This document shows, piece after piece, positions 1-7,802 of a stretch of 64,000 bases of DNA (positions within the stretch are counted from its first letter, which is position 1; each line of letters starts with the position of its first letter). A program made the position numbers and the translations under genes. The notes under the pieces are model-generated. The model worked only from the letters and a program-made list of their open reading frames with translations. It searched no databases and was not told where the DNA came from. The stretch is from Methylomarinovum caldicuralii (GTDB taxonomy: Bacteria > Pseudomonadota > Gammaproteobacteria > Methylococcales > Methylothermaceae): contig NZ_AP024714.1 in the NCBI RefSeq assembly GCF_033126985.1, positions 992,001-1,056,000 of the forward strand. Reading direction: 5' to 3'.

Positions 1-623
1 CTGAGCTGGATCCAGCTGTACAGGGCCGCCTGGGGTTCCTCCAGCAGTACCGCCTGCGCCAGGCCCGCCTCGCGGGCGGCTTCGGCAGTCAGCTCGCGGG
101 CGGCCGGGTCGAAGGAAGCGGGGACGGTGAGGACCAAATGCTGTTCCTCCAGAGGCGCGTCCGGATGGAGATGGTTCCAGGCGTCGCGCATGTGCTGGAG
201 GTACTCCAAAGAGGCCTGATAGGGCGATACCCGCGGGACTTCCTCCGGAGCCTCGATGGGCAGGAAGGCTTCCTTGGGATTGACCCCGGCGTGGCACAGC
301 CAGCTCTTGGCGCTTGAAACCAGGCGGATCGGGGTCTTGCTGCCCAGCTCGCGGGCGAGGACCCCGACGATGTGTTCGACGTTCTCGCGCCAGGGCAGCA
401 CCCTGTCTTCCGGCCGCAGTTCGTCCGGATGGGGCAGATACAGGAAGGAAGGCAGCTGACGCCGTTCCTCCACCTCCCCCGGGGCGATCAGCTGGGGGAT
501 GCCCATGGGTTCGACCGGCGCCAGATCGCGGTCGCACTTTTCCAGGTCGGTCCAGGCGACCACGCTGTTGGTGGTGCCCAAGTCGATGCCGACGGCGTAG
601 CGTTTGTCGTTCTGATCGCTCAT
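1..623 (-). CDS. Hsp70-family (DnaK-like) ATPase, N-terminal part, cut by window edge
   Basis: The first ~207 codons are visible; the rest lies beyond base 1. Residues 8-22 carry the phosphate-1 loop of the actin/Hsp70 ATPase fold (YAVGIDLGTTNSVVAW), followed by a typical nucleotide-binding subdomain with LTVPASFDPAARE and LLEEPQAALYSW, which match the Hsp70 motifs that bind ATP and precede the connect region. The ATG at 623 overlaps the stop of the upstream DUF2760 gene (ATGA), so the two are translationally coupled. The local wording differs from housekeeping DnaK, and the partner is DUF2760 rather than grpE/dnaJ, so this is probably a specialised Hsp70-like protein. Substrate unknown. Confidence 0.88.
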   Translation of the reverse strand, partial: MSDQNDKRYAVGIDLGTTNSVVAWTDLEKCDRDLAPVEPMGIPQLIAPGEVEERRQLPSFLYLPHPDELRPEDRVLPWRENVEHIVGVLARELGSKTPIRLVSSAKSWLCHAGVNPKEAFLPIEAPEEVPRVSPYQASLEYLQHMRDAWNHLHPDAPLEEQHLVLTVPASFDPAARELTAEAAREAGLAQAVLLEEPQAALYSWIQL

Positions 624-1276
624 AGCTCCACCTCCGCCGGGGCGAGGATGTCAACCCGATGGCCTTCCGACAGCTGCGGCAGCTTCACCTTGACGGCGTG
701 CCAGCCGCGGTGGACGAGCACGCCCTGGAACGGGGGCTCGCCGACGATGTTGCCGGTGAGGCGGATCTCCGCCGGGTCGAAGCCCTTGGGAATGGTGATG
801 CGGGTGCCTTCCTCCTCGGGGCGCACCGGCTCGATGTCGAAGTGCTCGTGAAGCACCTTGCGGCAGCCTTCGTGGACGATGCGGGCGGCCGCCCCCACGT
901 CGGCATCGGAATAGGCGCTGATGTCTTCTTCGAGGAAATCGAGCAGGCGGGCCTCGCTCTGGAACAGTCCCAGAAGCTGCAGGGCGGCGTCCGGGGTGGG
1001 TTCGCGCAGGATGACCGGTTTGGGGGGCGGGGCCGGTTTTTCCGCCTTTTTCTCCTCGCGGACCGCCGCGGGCGGCGGGGTTGGAGCGGGCGTGGGTTTT
1101 TCCACCACCTTTTCGATCATCTGGGGCTGGGCCGGGGCAGCGCTGCGGCGCAGCAGCACCAGCACGGCGACGGTCAGCACCAGAACCAACAGAAACAGTG
1201 TCACGATAAATGCGATCCCCAGGATCAGATGGAGCGCGTCCAGGGTCTGGGGCAGCAGGGAAATGTCGATGTTCAT
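620..1276 (-). CDS. DUF2760 domain membrane-anchored protein
   Basis: 218 residues. One strongly hydrophobic segment (about residues 15-42) is followed by a Pro/Ala/Lys-rich linker (about 50-90) and a compact C-terminal domain that I recognise as DUF2760. The topology suggests a single-pass anchor with a soluble domain. The 3' end overlaps the start of the Hsp70-like gene by 4 bases, a pairing seen for this family; a chaperone-linked role is inference only. Start is the ATG at 1276, the first ATG of the frame. Confidence 0.8.
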   Translation of the reverse strand: MNIDISLLPQTLDALHLILGIAFIVTLFLLVLVLTVAVLVLLRRSAAPAQPQMIEKVVEKPTPAPTPPPAAVREEKKAEKPAPPPKPVILREPTPDAALQLLGLFQSEARLLDFLEEDISAYSDADVGAAARIVHEGCRKVLHEHFDIEPVRPEEEGTRITIPKGFDPAEIRLTGNIVGEPPFQGVLVHRGWHAVKVKLPQLSEGHRVDILAPAEVEL

Positions 1277-1329
1277 GCCTCTTCAAGCCTGTCGTTATGA
1301 TTGGGGAGCCTCACTGGGGCGGAATTGTA

Positions 1330-1752
1330 TCATTCCCCCGCCTGCCGGGCTGCCCGCGCCTGGGCTTCCACCGCCATGAGATTGCGCAGCACGAAACGCG
1401 CCGCCTGGGTGCGCTTGCGTTTGAGATAGCGGCGGGTGATGCGGGGATCGACACCCTCGGCGTCGAAGGCGGTGCGGATCGGCTGCAGGCGTTTCTCACA
1501 GCGGCGCAGCAGCGCCTGGGTTTCGTAGCGGGAGTCGCCGCCCCGGTAGCGGTAATGCATCAGCTCGTCCTGAATGCAGCCAAAGTAATCGCGGCTGGCG
1601 GCCATCGCCGTCTGCTTGGTTTCCTCCTGAAGCGTGCTGGGGTTCCATTGCTTCGCCGGTTCTGCCTTCGCCTGCGTGGGCGGTTGGCTCTCGGGCGTAC
1701 CGGCACAGGCGGCCAGCTGCGCCATCAGGGTGAACAGCATGTACCGTATCAT
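1330..1752 (-). CDS. Hypothetical lipoprotein
   Basis: 140 residues. The N-terminus is a short hydrophobic segment ending in a lipobox-like LAAC (Cys about residue 16), so a lipid-anchored envelope protein is likely. The mature part is charged, with two further Cys residues (YFGCIQ and LRRCEK) that could form a disulfide. A good ribosome-binding site (GGAGG, 8 bases before the ATG) supports the start. No family recognised. It lies upstream of DUF2760 on the same strand with a 53-base gap. Confidence 0.6.
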   Translation of the reverse strand: MIRYMLFTLMAQLAACAGTPESQPPTQAKAEPAKQWNPSTLQEETKQTAMAASRDYFGCIQDELMHYRYRGGDSRYETQALLRRCEKRLQPIRTAFDAEGVDPRITRRYLKRKRTQAARFVLRNLMAVEAQARAARQAGE

Positions 1753-1935
1753 CCGCTACACCTCCTTGGCGAAAGACGCTTGAGGGAGAAATGGGTATGA
1801 CGCTCCCGGCCAGGCTTCAGGGCCGGGGAAGCGGCTCAATAAAATCGATCGCGGCTTATTATGACACGATCTTCCTGTCTCTTCGCCGGTTAGGCTGGAT
1901 CTGCCTTTGCGCAGAGCAGGATGGGGAGGGATCGG

Positions 1936-1972
1936 GGAACAGAATCTGGAAGGTTCGCGTCAGTTCTGTTCC
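1936..1972. repeat. Inverted repeat downstream of tRNA-Leu
   Basis: GGAACAGAA (1936-1944) and TTCTGTTCC (1964-1972) form a perfect 9-bp stem with a 19-base loop, about 30 bases beyond the 3' end of the minus-strand tRNA. There is no U-run, so it is a candidate processing or Rho-assisted end structure rather than a clear terminator. The rest of 1753-2002 shows nothing codable. Confidence 0.4.
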
Positions 1973-2002
1973 GGGATGAGGTTCTTTGTTACAGTGGTGG
2001 GC

Positions 2003-2089
2003 TGGTGCCGAGGGGGAGACTCGAACTCCCACGGTGTTGCCACCACCAGATTTTGAGTCTGGCGCGTCTACCAGTTTCGCCACCTCGGC
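2003..2089 (-). tRNA. tRNA-Leu (CAA anticodon)
   Basis: Minus-strand cloverleaf: acceptor GCCGAGG pairs with CCTCGGC, followed by discriminator A and an encoded CCA (2003-2005). The anticodon arm CCAGA/TCTGG encloses the loop CTCAAAA, giving anticodon CAA (reads UUG). A long variable arm and the T-arm GTTCGAGTC make it a class II leucine tRNA. Length is 87 bases including CCA. It is read divergently from queA. Confidence 0.97.
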
Positions 2090-2101
2090 AAATGCTTTGC
2101 C

Positions 2102-2129
2102 ATTATACGGCTTCGAATGAAGGAAGCAA
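2102..2129 (-). promoter_or_regulatory. Sigma70-type promoter of tRNA-Leu
   Basis: On the minus strand TTGCTT (2129-2124), a 16-base spacer and a perfect TATAAT (2107-2102) precede the tRNA 5' end at 2089 by a normal distance. The -35 element lies in the ribosome-binding region of queA on the other strand. Confidence 0.65.
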
Positions 2130-2131
2130 AG

Positions 2132-3154
2132 ATGCGCACCTCCGACTTCCATTACCACCTGCCCGAAGACCTGATCGCCCGGGAGCCGTTGCCGGAGCGC
2201 AGCGCCAGCCGGCTGTTGGTGCTTGAGGGGAGCGGGGAGATCCGGGACCGCCGTTTCGCCGATCTCGTTGATCTGCTTGCGCCGGGGGATCTGCTGGTTT
2301 TCAACGATACCAAGGTGATTCCGGCGCGGCTGTACGGCCGCAAGGAAACCGGCGGCCGGGTGGAGATCCTGATCGAACGCCCACTGGCAGATGATTTGGC
2401 GCTGGCGCACGTCCGGGCGAGCAAGGCGCCCAAGCCGGGGCAGATGATCGACCTCGACCAAGGCTTTGGCTGCCGGGTGGAGGGGCGCGAGGGGGATCTG
2501 TTCCGCCTGCGTTTCGCGGGGGCGCCGCTGTTGGAGATTCTCGGGCGCATCGGCCACATGCCGCTGCCGCCTTACATCGACCGTCCCGACACGGAAGCGG
2601 ACCGGCAGCGCTATCAGACCGTTTACGCCCGCCGTCCGGGAGCGGTCGCCGCGCCGACGGCGGGACTGCATTTCGACGAGGCGATGTTGGCGCGGCTGGC
2701 GGCCAAAGGTGTCGAAACCGCCTTCGTCACCCTGCACGTGGGCGCCGGGACGTTCCAGCCGGTGCGGGTCGAGAATCTGGAGCGGCACCGCATGCACCGG
2801 GAGGTGTTCGAGGTGCCGCAGGCCACGGTGGCGGCGGTGGAATGGACCCGGGCCCGGGGCGGGCGGGTGGTCGCGGTGGGGACCACGGCGGTGCGCAGCC
2901 TGGAAGCGGCGGCCGGGCGCGGGAAACTGGTCCCCTGCCGTGGGGAAACCGAGCTGTTCATTCGCCCGGGTTACCGTTTCCGCTGTGTCGATGCCCTGGT
3001 GACCAATTTCCATCTTCCGGAATCGACCCTGTTGATGCTGGTCTGCGCCTTTGCCGGTTACGATGCGGTCATGCGGGCCTATCGCCATGCGGTGGCGCAG
3101 CGCTACCGTTTCTTCAGTTATGGCGATGCCATGTTTCTGACCCGCAGGCCCTGA
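2132..3154 (+). CDS. queA: S-adenosylmethionine:tRNA ribosyltransferase-isomerase QueA
   Basis: Cytosolic enzyme that transfers and isomerises the ribosyl group of SAM onto 7-aminomethyl-7-deazaguanine in tRNA to make epoxyqueuosine. The whole protein matches the family in order and length (340 residues): [16 protein letters not shown] at the start, [17 protein letters not shown] near residue 50, GHMPLPPYI in the middle, [22 protein letters not shown], and [15 protein letters not shown] near the C-terminus. I chose the ATG at 2132 because AAGGAAG sits just upstream; an in-frame ATG at 2117 would lack a site and adds five atypical residues. It is usually followed by tgt, but here a flippase-like gene follows. 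Confidence 0.95.
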   Translation: MRTSDFHYHLPEDLIAREPLPERSASRLLVLEGSGEIRDRRFADLVDLLAPGDLLVFNDTKVIPARLYGRKETGGRVEILIERPLADDLALAHVRASKAPKPGQMIDLDQGFGCRVEGREGDLFRLRFAGAPLLEILGRIGHMPLPPYIDRPDTEADRQRYQTVYARRPGAVAAPTAGLHFDEAMLARLAAKGVETAFVTLHVGAGTFQPVRVENLERHRMHREVFEVPQATVAAVEWTRARGGRVVAVGTTAVRSLEAAAGRGKLVPCRGETELFIRPGYRFRCVDALVTNFHLPESTLLMLVCAFAGYDAVMRAYRHAVAQRYRFFSYGDAMFLTRRP

Positions 3155-3189
3155 TGCCATGATGCCCGCAATTTTCCCAGAGATATGCC

Positions 3190-4290
3190 GTGGCTGATTT
3201 GACGTCCGCCGGACAGGGGGGAATTTCCAGCCGCTTCCCCCTGCGCCGGATTCTGCTGCCGCTGGGGATCGGTCTGGGGTTCAGCGGTTTCCTCCTTTAT
3301 CAGGACATCCGCCAAAGCGGTGATGAGATGTGGCGGGCGCTGCAGGCGCTGGCCCGGCCGGAGGAGCGCACGGTCCTGTGGCTGATCCTGGCGGTGGCGA
3401 TGGTGCTGCTGCGCGATCTCGCCTACATGCTGCAGCTGCGCCTCCTGAGCGAGCGGCGCCTGTCGTGGCGGGCGGTGGTCGAGATCGTGTTGCTGTGGGA
3501 TTTCTTCGCCGCCGTCTCCCCCTCAATTCTGGGCGGGGCAGCGGTGGCGGTGTTCATGCTGACCCGGGAGCGTATCGGTATCGGCCGCAGCACCGCCATC
3601 GTCTTCACCACGGTGCTGTTCGACGAGATTTTCTATCTGCTGATGGTGCCGCTGGGCCTTTGGATGGCCGGTTACGAGGCGGTGTTCCGGCCGTTGCAGC
3701 TGATTCATCATCCCTGGTTGACGGTGGGGATGCAGACCGCCTTTTGGAGCGCCTACGGGCTCATCGCCGCCTATGTGGCCCTGCTGGGGGCGAGTCTGTT
3801 CGTCTGGCCCCAGTCGGTCAACCGCGCGCTGCGCTGGCTGTTCATGGTGCCTTGGCTCAAGCGCTGGCGGCGGTGGGGGCTGCGTACTGCCCGGGATCTT
3901 TTGATCACTTCGGTGGCATTGCGCCGGCGCACCACCGGGTGGTGGCTGCGGATCTGGGGCGTCACCGCCCTGGCCTGGCTGGCCCGCTACGGGGTCCTCA
4001 ACTGCCTGCTGGCCGCCTTCGCCGCCGGGCCTTTCGGTTGGAGTGAGCATGCTCTGGCTTTCGCGCGTCAGGCGGCGTTGTTCATCGTCATGGTGTTGTC
4101 GCCGACACCGGGCAGTGCCGGAGTGGCGGAGGCGGGTTTCGCGCTGATGTTCGCCGATCTGGTCGCCCCGGGGCTGGTGATTCCGTTGGCGCTGCTGTGG
4201 CGGATGCTCAGTTATTACCCGTACCTGTTCGTCGGCGTGCCGGTGATGTCACGCTGGTTGCAGCGGGTTTACGGAACTGGAAAGGGGTAA
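3190..4290 (+). CDS. Lysylphosphatidylglycerol synthase TM / flippase-like membrane protein
   Basis: 366 residues with about eight hydrophobic segments spread over the whole length, matching the LPG-synthase transmembrane (UPF0104/AglD-like) family of putative flippases. The typical SPSILGGAAVAVFMLTRE stretch (about residues 110-128) and TPGSAGVAEAGFALMF near the C-terminus are present. There is no aminoacyl-transferase domain, so it is not MprF. The start is GTG at 3190; no in-frame ATG fits. Substrate unknown, presumably a lipid or lipid-linked precursor in the inner membrane. Confidence 0.8.
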   Translation: MADLTSAGQGGISSRFPLRRILLPLGIGLGFSGFLLYQDIRQSGDEMWRALQALARPEERTVLWLILAVAMVLLRDLAYMLQLRLLSERRLSWRAVVEIVLLWDFFAAVSPSILGGAAVAVFMLTRERIGIGRSTAIVFTTVLFDEIFYLLMVPLGLWMAGYEAVFRPLQLIHHPWLTVGMQTAFWSAYGLIAAYVALLGASLFVWPQSVNRALRWLFMVPWLKRWRRWGLRTARDLLITSVALRRRTTGWWLRIWGVTALAWLARYGVLNCLLAAFAAGPFGWSEHALAFARQAALFIVMVLSPTPGSAGVAEAGFALMFADLVAPGLVIPLALLWRMLSYYPYLFVGVPVMSRWLQRVYGTGKG

Positions 4291-4354
4291 AAAAAGCCGG
4301 TGCCCCGAGGTTGCACGTCTTGAGAGGAGGAGTGAAAGACTGCAGGGCACCGGT
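4289..4354 (-). terminator. Rho-independent-type terminator of the ABC transporter operon, with a long loop
   Basis: Read on the minus strand, ACCGGTGCCC (4354-4345) pairs with GGGCACCGGC (4305-4296) and is followed directly by seven T (4295-4289). The 10-bp stem and U-run are those of an intrinsic terminator, but the loop is 39 bases. It lies downstream of the minus-strand ABC ATPase gene and abuts the stop of the converging flippase-like gene. Confidence 0.55.
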
Positions 4355-4400
4355 AACCAGGTTGAAGAGGTTATGCACTGGTATATATTGCAGGCGGCGT

Positions 4401-4444
4401 GCCATTTTTGAATTTTATATTAAATTCAATGGCATAGATTTTTT
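4401..4444 (+). terminator. AT-rich hairpin with T-run, possible terminator of plus-strand transcription
   Basis: GCCATT and GAATTT (4401-4415, with a TTT bulge) pair with AAATTC and AATGGC (4422-4433); a run of six T follows at 4439-4444. The segment is strikingly AT-rich against its surroundings. Its position in a convergent gap fits a terminator for the plus-strand gene, although it lies 110 bases past the stop. Apart from the two hairpins I see nothing in 4291-4511. Confidence 0.45.
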
Positions 4445-4511
4445 AGACGGATCTTGACCCCGTAACGGGGCTGCCTGTCTGCGGCAATTGCCGCAATCTG
4501 GGTGAAAACCC

Positions 4512-5210
4512 TCAATCGCCGCGGATCCGGCGGTACAGGCGTTCCAGGGTGTCCCGGTCGCGGGGGCGGGGGGGGGGCGTCATTTCCCGGATGACGCGGG
4601 CCGGCGGAGGGGACAGGAAGACGATGCGGTCGCCCAGTTCCAGGGCTTCGCGTAGATCGTGGGTGACGAACAGCACCGTGTGGGGGCGGCGTTGCCACAG
4701 ATCCTGCAGCAATTGCCGCATGCGGGCGGCGGTGGGCGCATCCAGGGAGACGAAGGGTTCGTCCATGAGCAACAGATCCGGCCGGGCTGCGAACGCCCGT
4801 ACCAGAGCGACCCGGCGGCTCATCCCCAGGGAAAGGCGGGTGGGGTAGGTATGCTGAAAGGCGGTCAGGCCGGCAATTTCCAGCAGTTTGTCGAGCAGGG
4901 CCGGTTCCACGTCCGCCGGCAACGCCAGCGCCAGGTTTTCCCGCACCGTGCGCCAGGGGAGCAGGCGCGGCTCCTGAAAGACATAACCCAGGCGCGGGGT
5001 GTTGGTTTTGTGGAATTGGATGTGGCCCTCGAAATCCCGCTCCAGCCCGGCGATCAGGTTGAGCAGCGTGGTCTTGCCGCAGCCGGACGGCCCCACCAGG
5101 CAGACGAATTCGTGTTCCGCCAGATGCAGCTCAAGGCCGGCGATGGCGGTGTGGGAAGCGGCCCTGCCGCTGGCGGCAAAGGCCTTGCGTTCGATGTGGA
5201 TGTCGATCAT
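4512..5210 (-). CDS. ABC transporter ATP-binding protein (nitrate/sulfonate/taurine type)
   Basis: 232 residues. Walker A GPSGCGKTT (about 41-49), Q-loop YVFQEPRLLPW, an altered signature LSLGMSRRVALVRA (LSLGM in place of LSGGQ), Walker B LLLMDEPF, and the H-loop VTHD are all present in the usual order. It supplies ATP hydrolysis to the adjacent permease. The start ATG at 5210 overlaps the permease stop (ATGA); the frame stays open upstream but only as a shadow of the permease. The LSLGM signature is a modest departure from consensus. Substrate not determinable from sequence. Confidence 0.9.
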   Translation of the reverse strand: MIDIHIERKAFAASGRAASHTAIAGLELHLAEHEFVCLVGPSGCGKTTLLNLIAGLERDFEGHIQFHKTNTPRLGYVFQEPRLLPWRTVRENLALALPADVEPALLDKLLEIAGLTAFQHTYPTRLSLGMSRRVALVRAFAARPDLLLMDEPFVSLDAPTAARMRQLLQDLWQRRPHTVLFVTHDLREALELGDRIVFLSPPPARVIREMTPPPRPRDRDTLERLYRRIRGD

Positions 5211-5944
5211 CGGCGCCAGCGGTTGGCGAAGCGGTCCAGGGGTTGGAGGACGGTCCATTCGAGCAGCTGGATGACGATGACGAAGGCGACGGTGTAGGCC
5301 AGGATGCCGGTGACGTCGAACAGCTGGAAGAACAGGTGGAGCTGATAGCCCATGCCGTCGCTGCGTCCCAGCAGTTCCACCACCAGGATGATCTTCCAGA
5401 TCAATGCCAGCCCGGTGCGGGCGGCGGTGACCACGAAAGGGTAGAGCTGGGGCCAGATGACGTGGCGCAGGGTCTTCCAGCGGCCGAAGCGATAGACCTG
5501 CGCCATTTCCAGCAGGCCGGTATCCAGATGGCGGCTGCCCTCCCGCAGTGTGACCGCCACGTTGGGCAGTTTGTTCACCACCACCGCGAGGATGGCCGCC
5601 GCCTCGGTGAGCCCGAACCAGACGTAACACAGGATGATGGTCACCAGCGCAGGGATGTTGAGAAACACCGTCAGCCAGGGATCGAGCCAGCGGTCCAGCA
5701 GCGGATGGCGGCCCATGAGGATGCCAAGAGTGCAGCCCAGCAGCATCGCCGCCACGAAGCTGATTCCCAGCCGTCCCAGGGTCACGCCCAGGTGATGCAG
5801 CAGTTCGCCGCCAGCGGCTTCACTGCCCAGGCGCTGGAACACCTGCCACGGCGACGGCAGCAGGGGCGATGCCAGCCAGACGGCCAGTCCCTGCCACAGC
5901 AGCACCAGGGACAGCAGCGACAGGGGGACGATCAGGCGCTGCAT
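5207..5944 (-). CDS. ABC transporter permease (SsuC/TauC-like)
   Basis: 245 residues with about six hydrophobic segments and the binding-protein-dependent permease EAA-type loop near residues 140-165 (LEMAQVYRFGRWKTLRHVIWPQ), through which the ATPase is contacted. The N-terminal SPLLPSPWQVFQRL is typical of the nitrate/sulfonate/taurine subgroup. It lies between the binding-protein gene (6-base gap) and the ATPase gene (4-base overlap). Confidence 0.9.
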   Translation of the reverse strand: MQRLIVPLSLLSLVLLWQGLAVWLASPLLPSPWQVFQRLGSEAAGGELLHHLGVTLGRLGISFVAAMLLGCTLGILMGRHPLLDRWLDPWLTVFLNIPALVTIILCYVWFGLTEAAAILAVVVNKLPNVAVTLREGSRHLDTGLLEMAQVYRFGRWKTLRHVIWPQLYPFVVTAARTGLALIWKIILVVELLGRSDGMGYQLHLFFQLFDVTGILAYTVAFVIVIQLLEWTVLQPLDRFANRWRR

Positions 5945-5950
5945 GGGCCG

Positions 5951-6928
5951 CTAGCGCGGCAGAACGAAGTCCGCCCAGAAAGTGCCGCGGGGCAGGGTGG
6001 CGGCCGGGCCGGTCAGGGCGTCACCGCCGGCTTCGTGCAGCAGGGCGTAAAGCCGGGCGGCGGCCTTGCGTTCCGGCGCCCCCCAGTGGCGCAGACGGCC
6101 CTGGCAGTAGCGTTGCCGCAGAGCAGCCTGGATCTTGGGATCGGTGCTGCCGGTCAGGGGTGCGACGTAGCGCCAGGCCCGCCGGTCGCTGCAGATGGCG
6201 TCCTTGGCTCCGTAGGCGGCGCGCAGGAAGGCGGTGACCGTATCGCGGCGGTCGGCGGCCCAGCGCTGCCGGAACACGTAGCTGAGGGTCGGCACCGGCG
6301 GGGTGACCCCTAACCGGGTCAGCAGTTCGCCGCCGTCGAGCAGGCGGCGGTAACCCGCCGCTTCCAGGCGGGCGGCGTAGTGCCAGTAGTTGAGCAGGGC
6401 GTCGAGACGGCCCTGGCGCAATTGCTGATTGAGCAGCGGCGGGGCCCCGAACACCGGCCGGGCGTCCTGTTCCAGATCGAGGCCGTATTCACGTTTGGCC
6501 AGGGTCTTGAGCAGGATCCAGTTCTCGTACAGGGGGCTGCCGGCAACGCCGATGCGCCTGCCCTTCAGATCGGCGATGCCCCGGATGGGAGAGTCCGGGG
6601 GCACGATCAGGGCGCCGTGGGTGAGGGAATAGGGCGCGGCGGTGAAATCGTGCCCGCCGCTGCGCTGGCGCGCCACCCACAGCCAGTTGGTGACGATCAG
6701 ATCCACGCTGCCGCCCTGAAGGCCGATGCGGCCGGCCTGGGGATTGGCGAGTTTGCGGATCTTGAGATGGAAGCCCTGGCGCCGGTCCAGCCCTTCCCGC
6801 TCGATGACGGTCAGCTCCCAGTTGAAGGTGCCGTAGGCCAGCGCCCCGACGGTGATGTCGCGGCTGCCGGCCCGGGCCTGCGGCACGAGCCAGGCCAGCA
6901 GGGCGGTCAGGATGAGGAAAGCTTTCAT
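5951..6928 (-). CDS. ABC transporter periplasmic substrate-binding protein (NMT1/THI5/TauA-like)
   Basis: 325 residues with a cleavable signal peptide (hydrophobic core about 3-16, likely cleaved after ARA). Family marks include ITVGALAYGTFNWEL near the mature N-terminus, a GGSVDLIVTNWLW stretch and LKGRRIGVAGSP, as in NMT1/TauA-type proteins that bind small anions or amines. The ATG at 6928 overlaps the parA stop by 4 bases, so all four genes 4512-7710 form one transcription unit. Ligand unknown; with the nearby ZnuD-like receptor it could serve a metal or metal chelate, which is inference. Confidence 0.85.
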   Translation of the reverse strand: MKAFLILTALLAWLVPQARAGSRDITVGALAYGTFNWELTVIEREGLDRRQGFHLKIRKLANPQAGRIGLQGGSVDLIVTNWLWVARQRSGGHDFTAAPYSLTHGALIVPPDSPIRGIADLKGRRIGVAGSPLYENWILLKTLAKREYGLDLEQDARPVFGAPPLLNQQLRQGRLDALLNYWHYAARLEAAGYRRLLDGGELLTRLGVTPPVPTLSYVFRQRWAADRRDTVTAFLRAAYGAKDAICSDRRAWRYVAPLTGSTDPKIQAALRQRYCQGRLRHWGAPERKAAARLYALLHEAGGDALTGPAATLPRGTFWADFVLPR

Positions 6929-7710
6929 GCCGCCTCGCCGTGCAGTTCCCGATACAGGTTCCTGAACTCCTCGGTCAGCTTGTGATCCGGGGCATAGTGG
7001 ATCAGGGGCCGGGCCTGGCTGTGGGACTCGCGCACCTTCACCGAGGGGGAGATGCGGGTCTTGAGCACCGGATGGCCCTCGGCGCTCAGCTCCTCCACCA
7101 GCTGCTGGGGCAGGCGGGCGCGGCTCTGGAACTGGTTGACCACCACGCCCTCGACGATCAGGCTCTCGTTGTGGTCGGCGCGGATCTCGGCGATGGCCTC
7201 CAGCAGCTTGTAGAGGGCGTCACGGGAGAAGGCGTCGCAGTCGAAGGGAATCAGACAGCGCTCGGCGGCGATCAGGGCCGAGCGGCTGTAGAAATTGAGG
7301 ATCGGCGGGGTGTCGATGTAGATGTGGTCGAAGTCGTTGAGCTGTTCCAGCGCCTCGCGCAGCTTGTAGATCTTGTGGCGCGATTCCAGCCGGGTCTGCA
7401 GCTCCTCCATGTCCGGATGGGAGGCGAGGAGGTAGAGATTCGGGAAGGGGGTGTCCTGGATCAGCTCCCGGGCCGAGGCCTTCTGGTTCTTGGCGAAGGG
7501 GTTGATGCTGAGGGTGTCGCGGAAGAACTTGGCCAGGGTTTCCTCCGGGTCCTCGATCTTGCCGCCCAGGAGATAGTGGGTGGTGTTGCCCTGGATGTCC
7601 AGGTCCAGCACCAGGGTGGATTTGCCCTCGGCGGCGCTGATGGCCGCCAGGTTGCAGGTGATGGTGGATTTGCCGACACCGCCTTTCTGATTGAAGATGC
7701 CCCTGCGCAT
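6925..7710 (-). CDS. ParA/Soj-family ATPase
   Basis: 261 residues. The deviant Walker A KGGVGKST at residues 9-16, Walker A' LVLDLDIQGN and Walker B FDHIYIDTPP identify the ParA/MinD class of DNA- or surface-binding ATPases. There is no parB, minC or chemotaxis gene beside it, and the downstream genes encode an ABC importer with a 4-base overlap, which is unusual for ParA. Orphan ParA proteins often position a protein cargo; that use here is speculation. An IS element sits 92 bases upstream and has probably displaced the normal promoter region. Confidence 0.87.
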   Translation of the reverse strand: MRRGIFNQKGGVGKSTITCNLAAISAAEGKSTLVLDLDIQGNTTHYLLGGKIEDPEETLAKFFRDTLSINPFAKNQKASARELIQDTPFPNLYLLASHPDMEELQTRLESRHKIYKLREALEQLNDFDHIYIDTPPILNFYSRSALIAAERCLIPFDCDAFSRDALYKLLEAIAEIRADHNESLIVEGVVVNQFQSRARLPQQLVEELSAEGHPVLKTRISPSVKVRESHSQARPLIHYAPDHKLTEEFRNLYRELHGEAA

Positions 7711-7782
7711 GGAGTGTGCCTGTGAGTTGTCAAGCCAAAATGGAGAATTTCGTCATTCTAGCATTGTTGCCGGGGGGGTGTT

Positions 7783-7794
7783 GCACAGCTGTGC
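7783..7794. promoter_or_regulatory. 12-bp perfect palindrome at the IS insertion site
   Basis: GCACAGCTGTGC is self-complementary and its last two bases overlap the left target duplication of the IS. It lies in the original divergent control region of parA and the TonB receptor, so it may be an operator, or simply a preferred insertion site. Confidence 0.35.
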
Positions 7795-7802
7795 ATCGCT
7801 TT
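7793..7802. repeat. Left target-site duplication of the ISAs1-family element
   Basis: GCATCGCTTT, identical to 9065-9074 on the other side of the element. Confidence 0.9.

Noticed and set aside
4512-7710. Lanthanide or methanol-oxidation transport cluster
   Set aside because: No dehydrogenase, PQQ or cytochrome gene nearby and no ligand motif; naming the substrate would be a guess.
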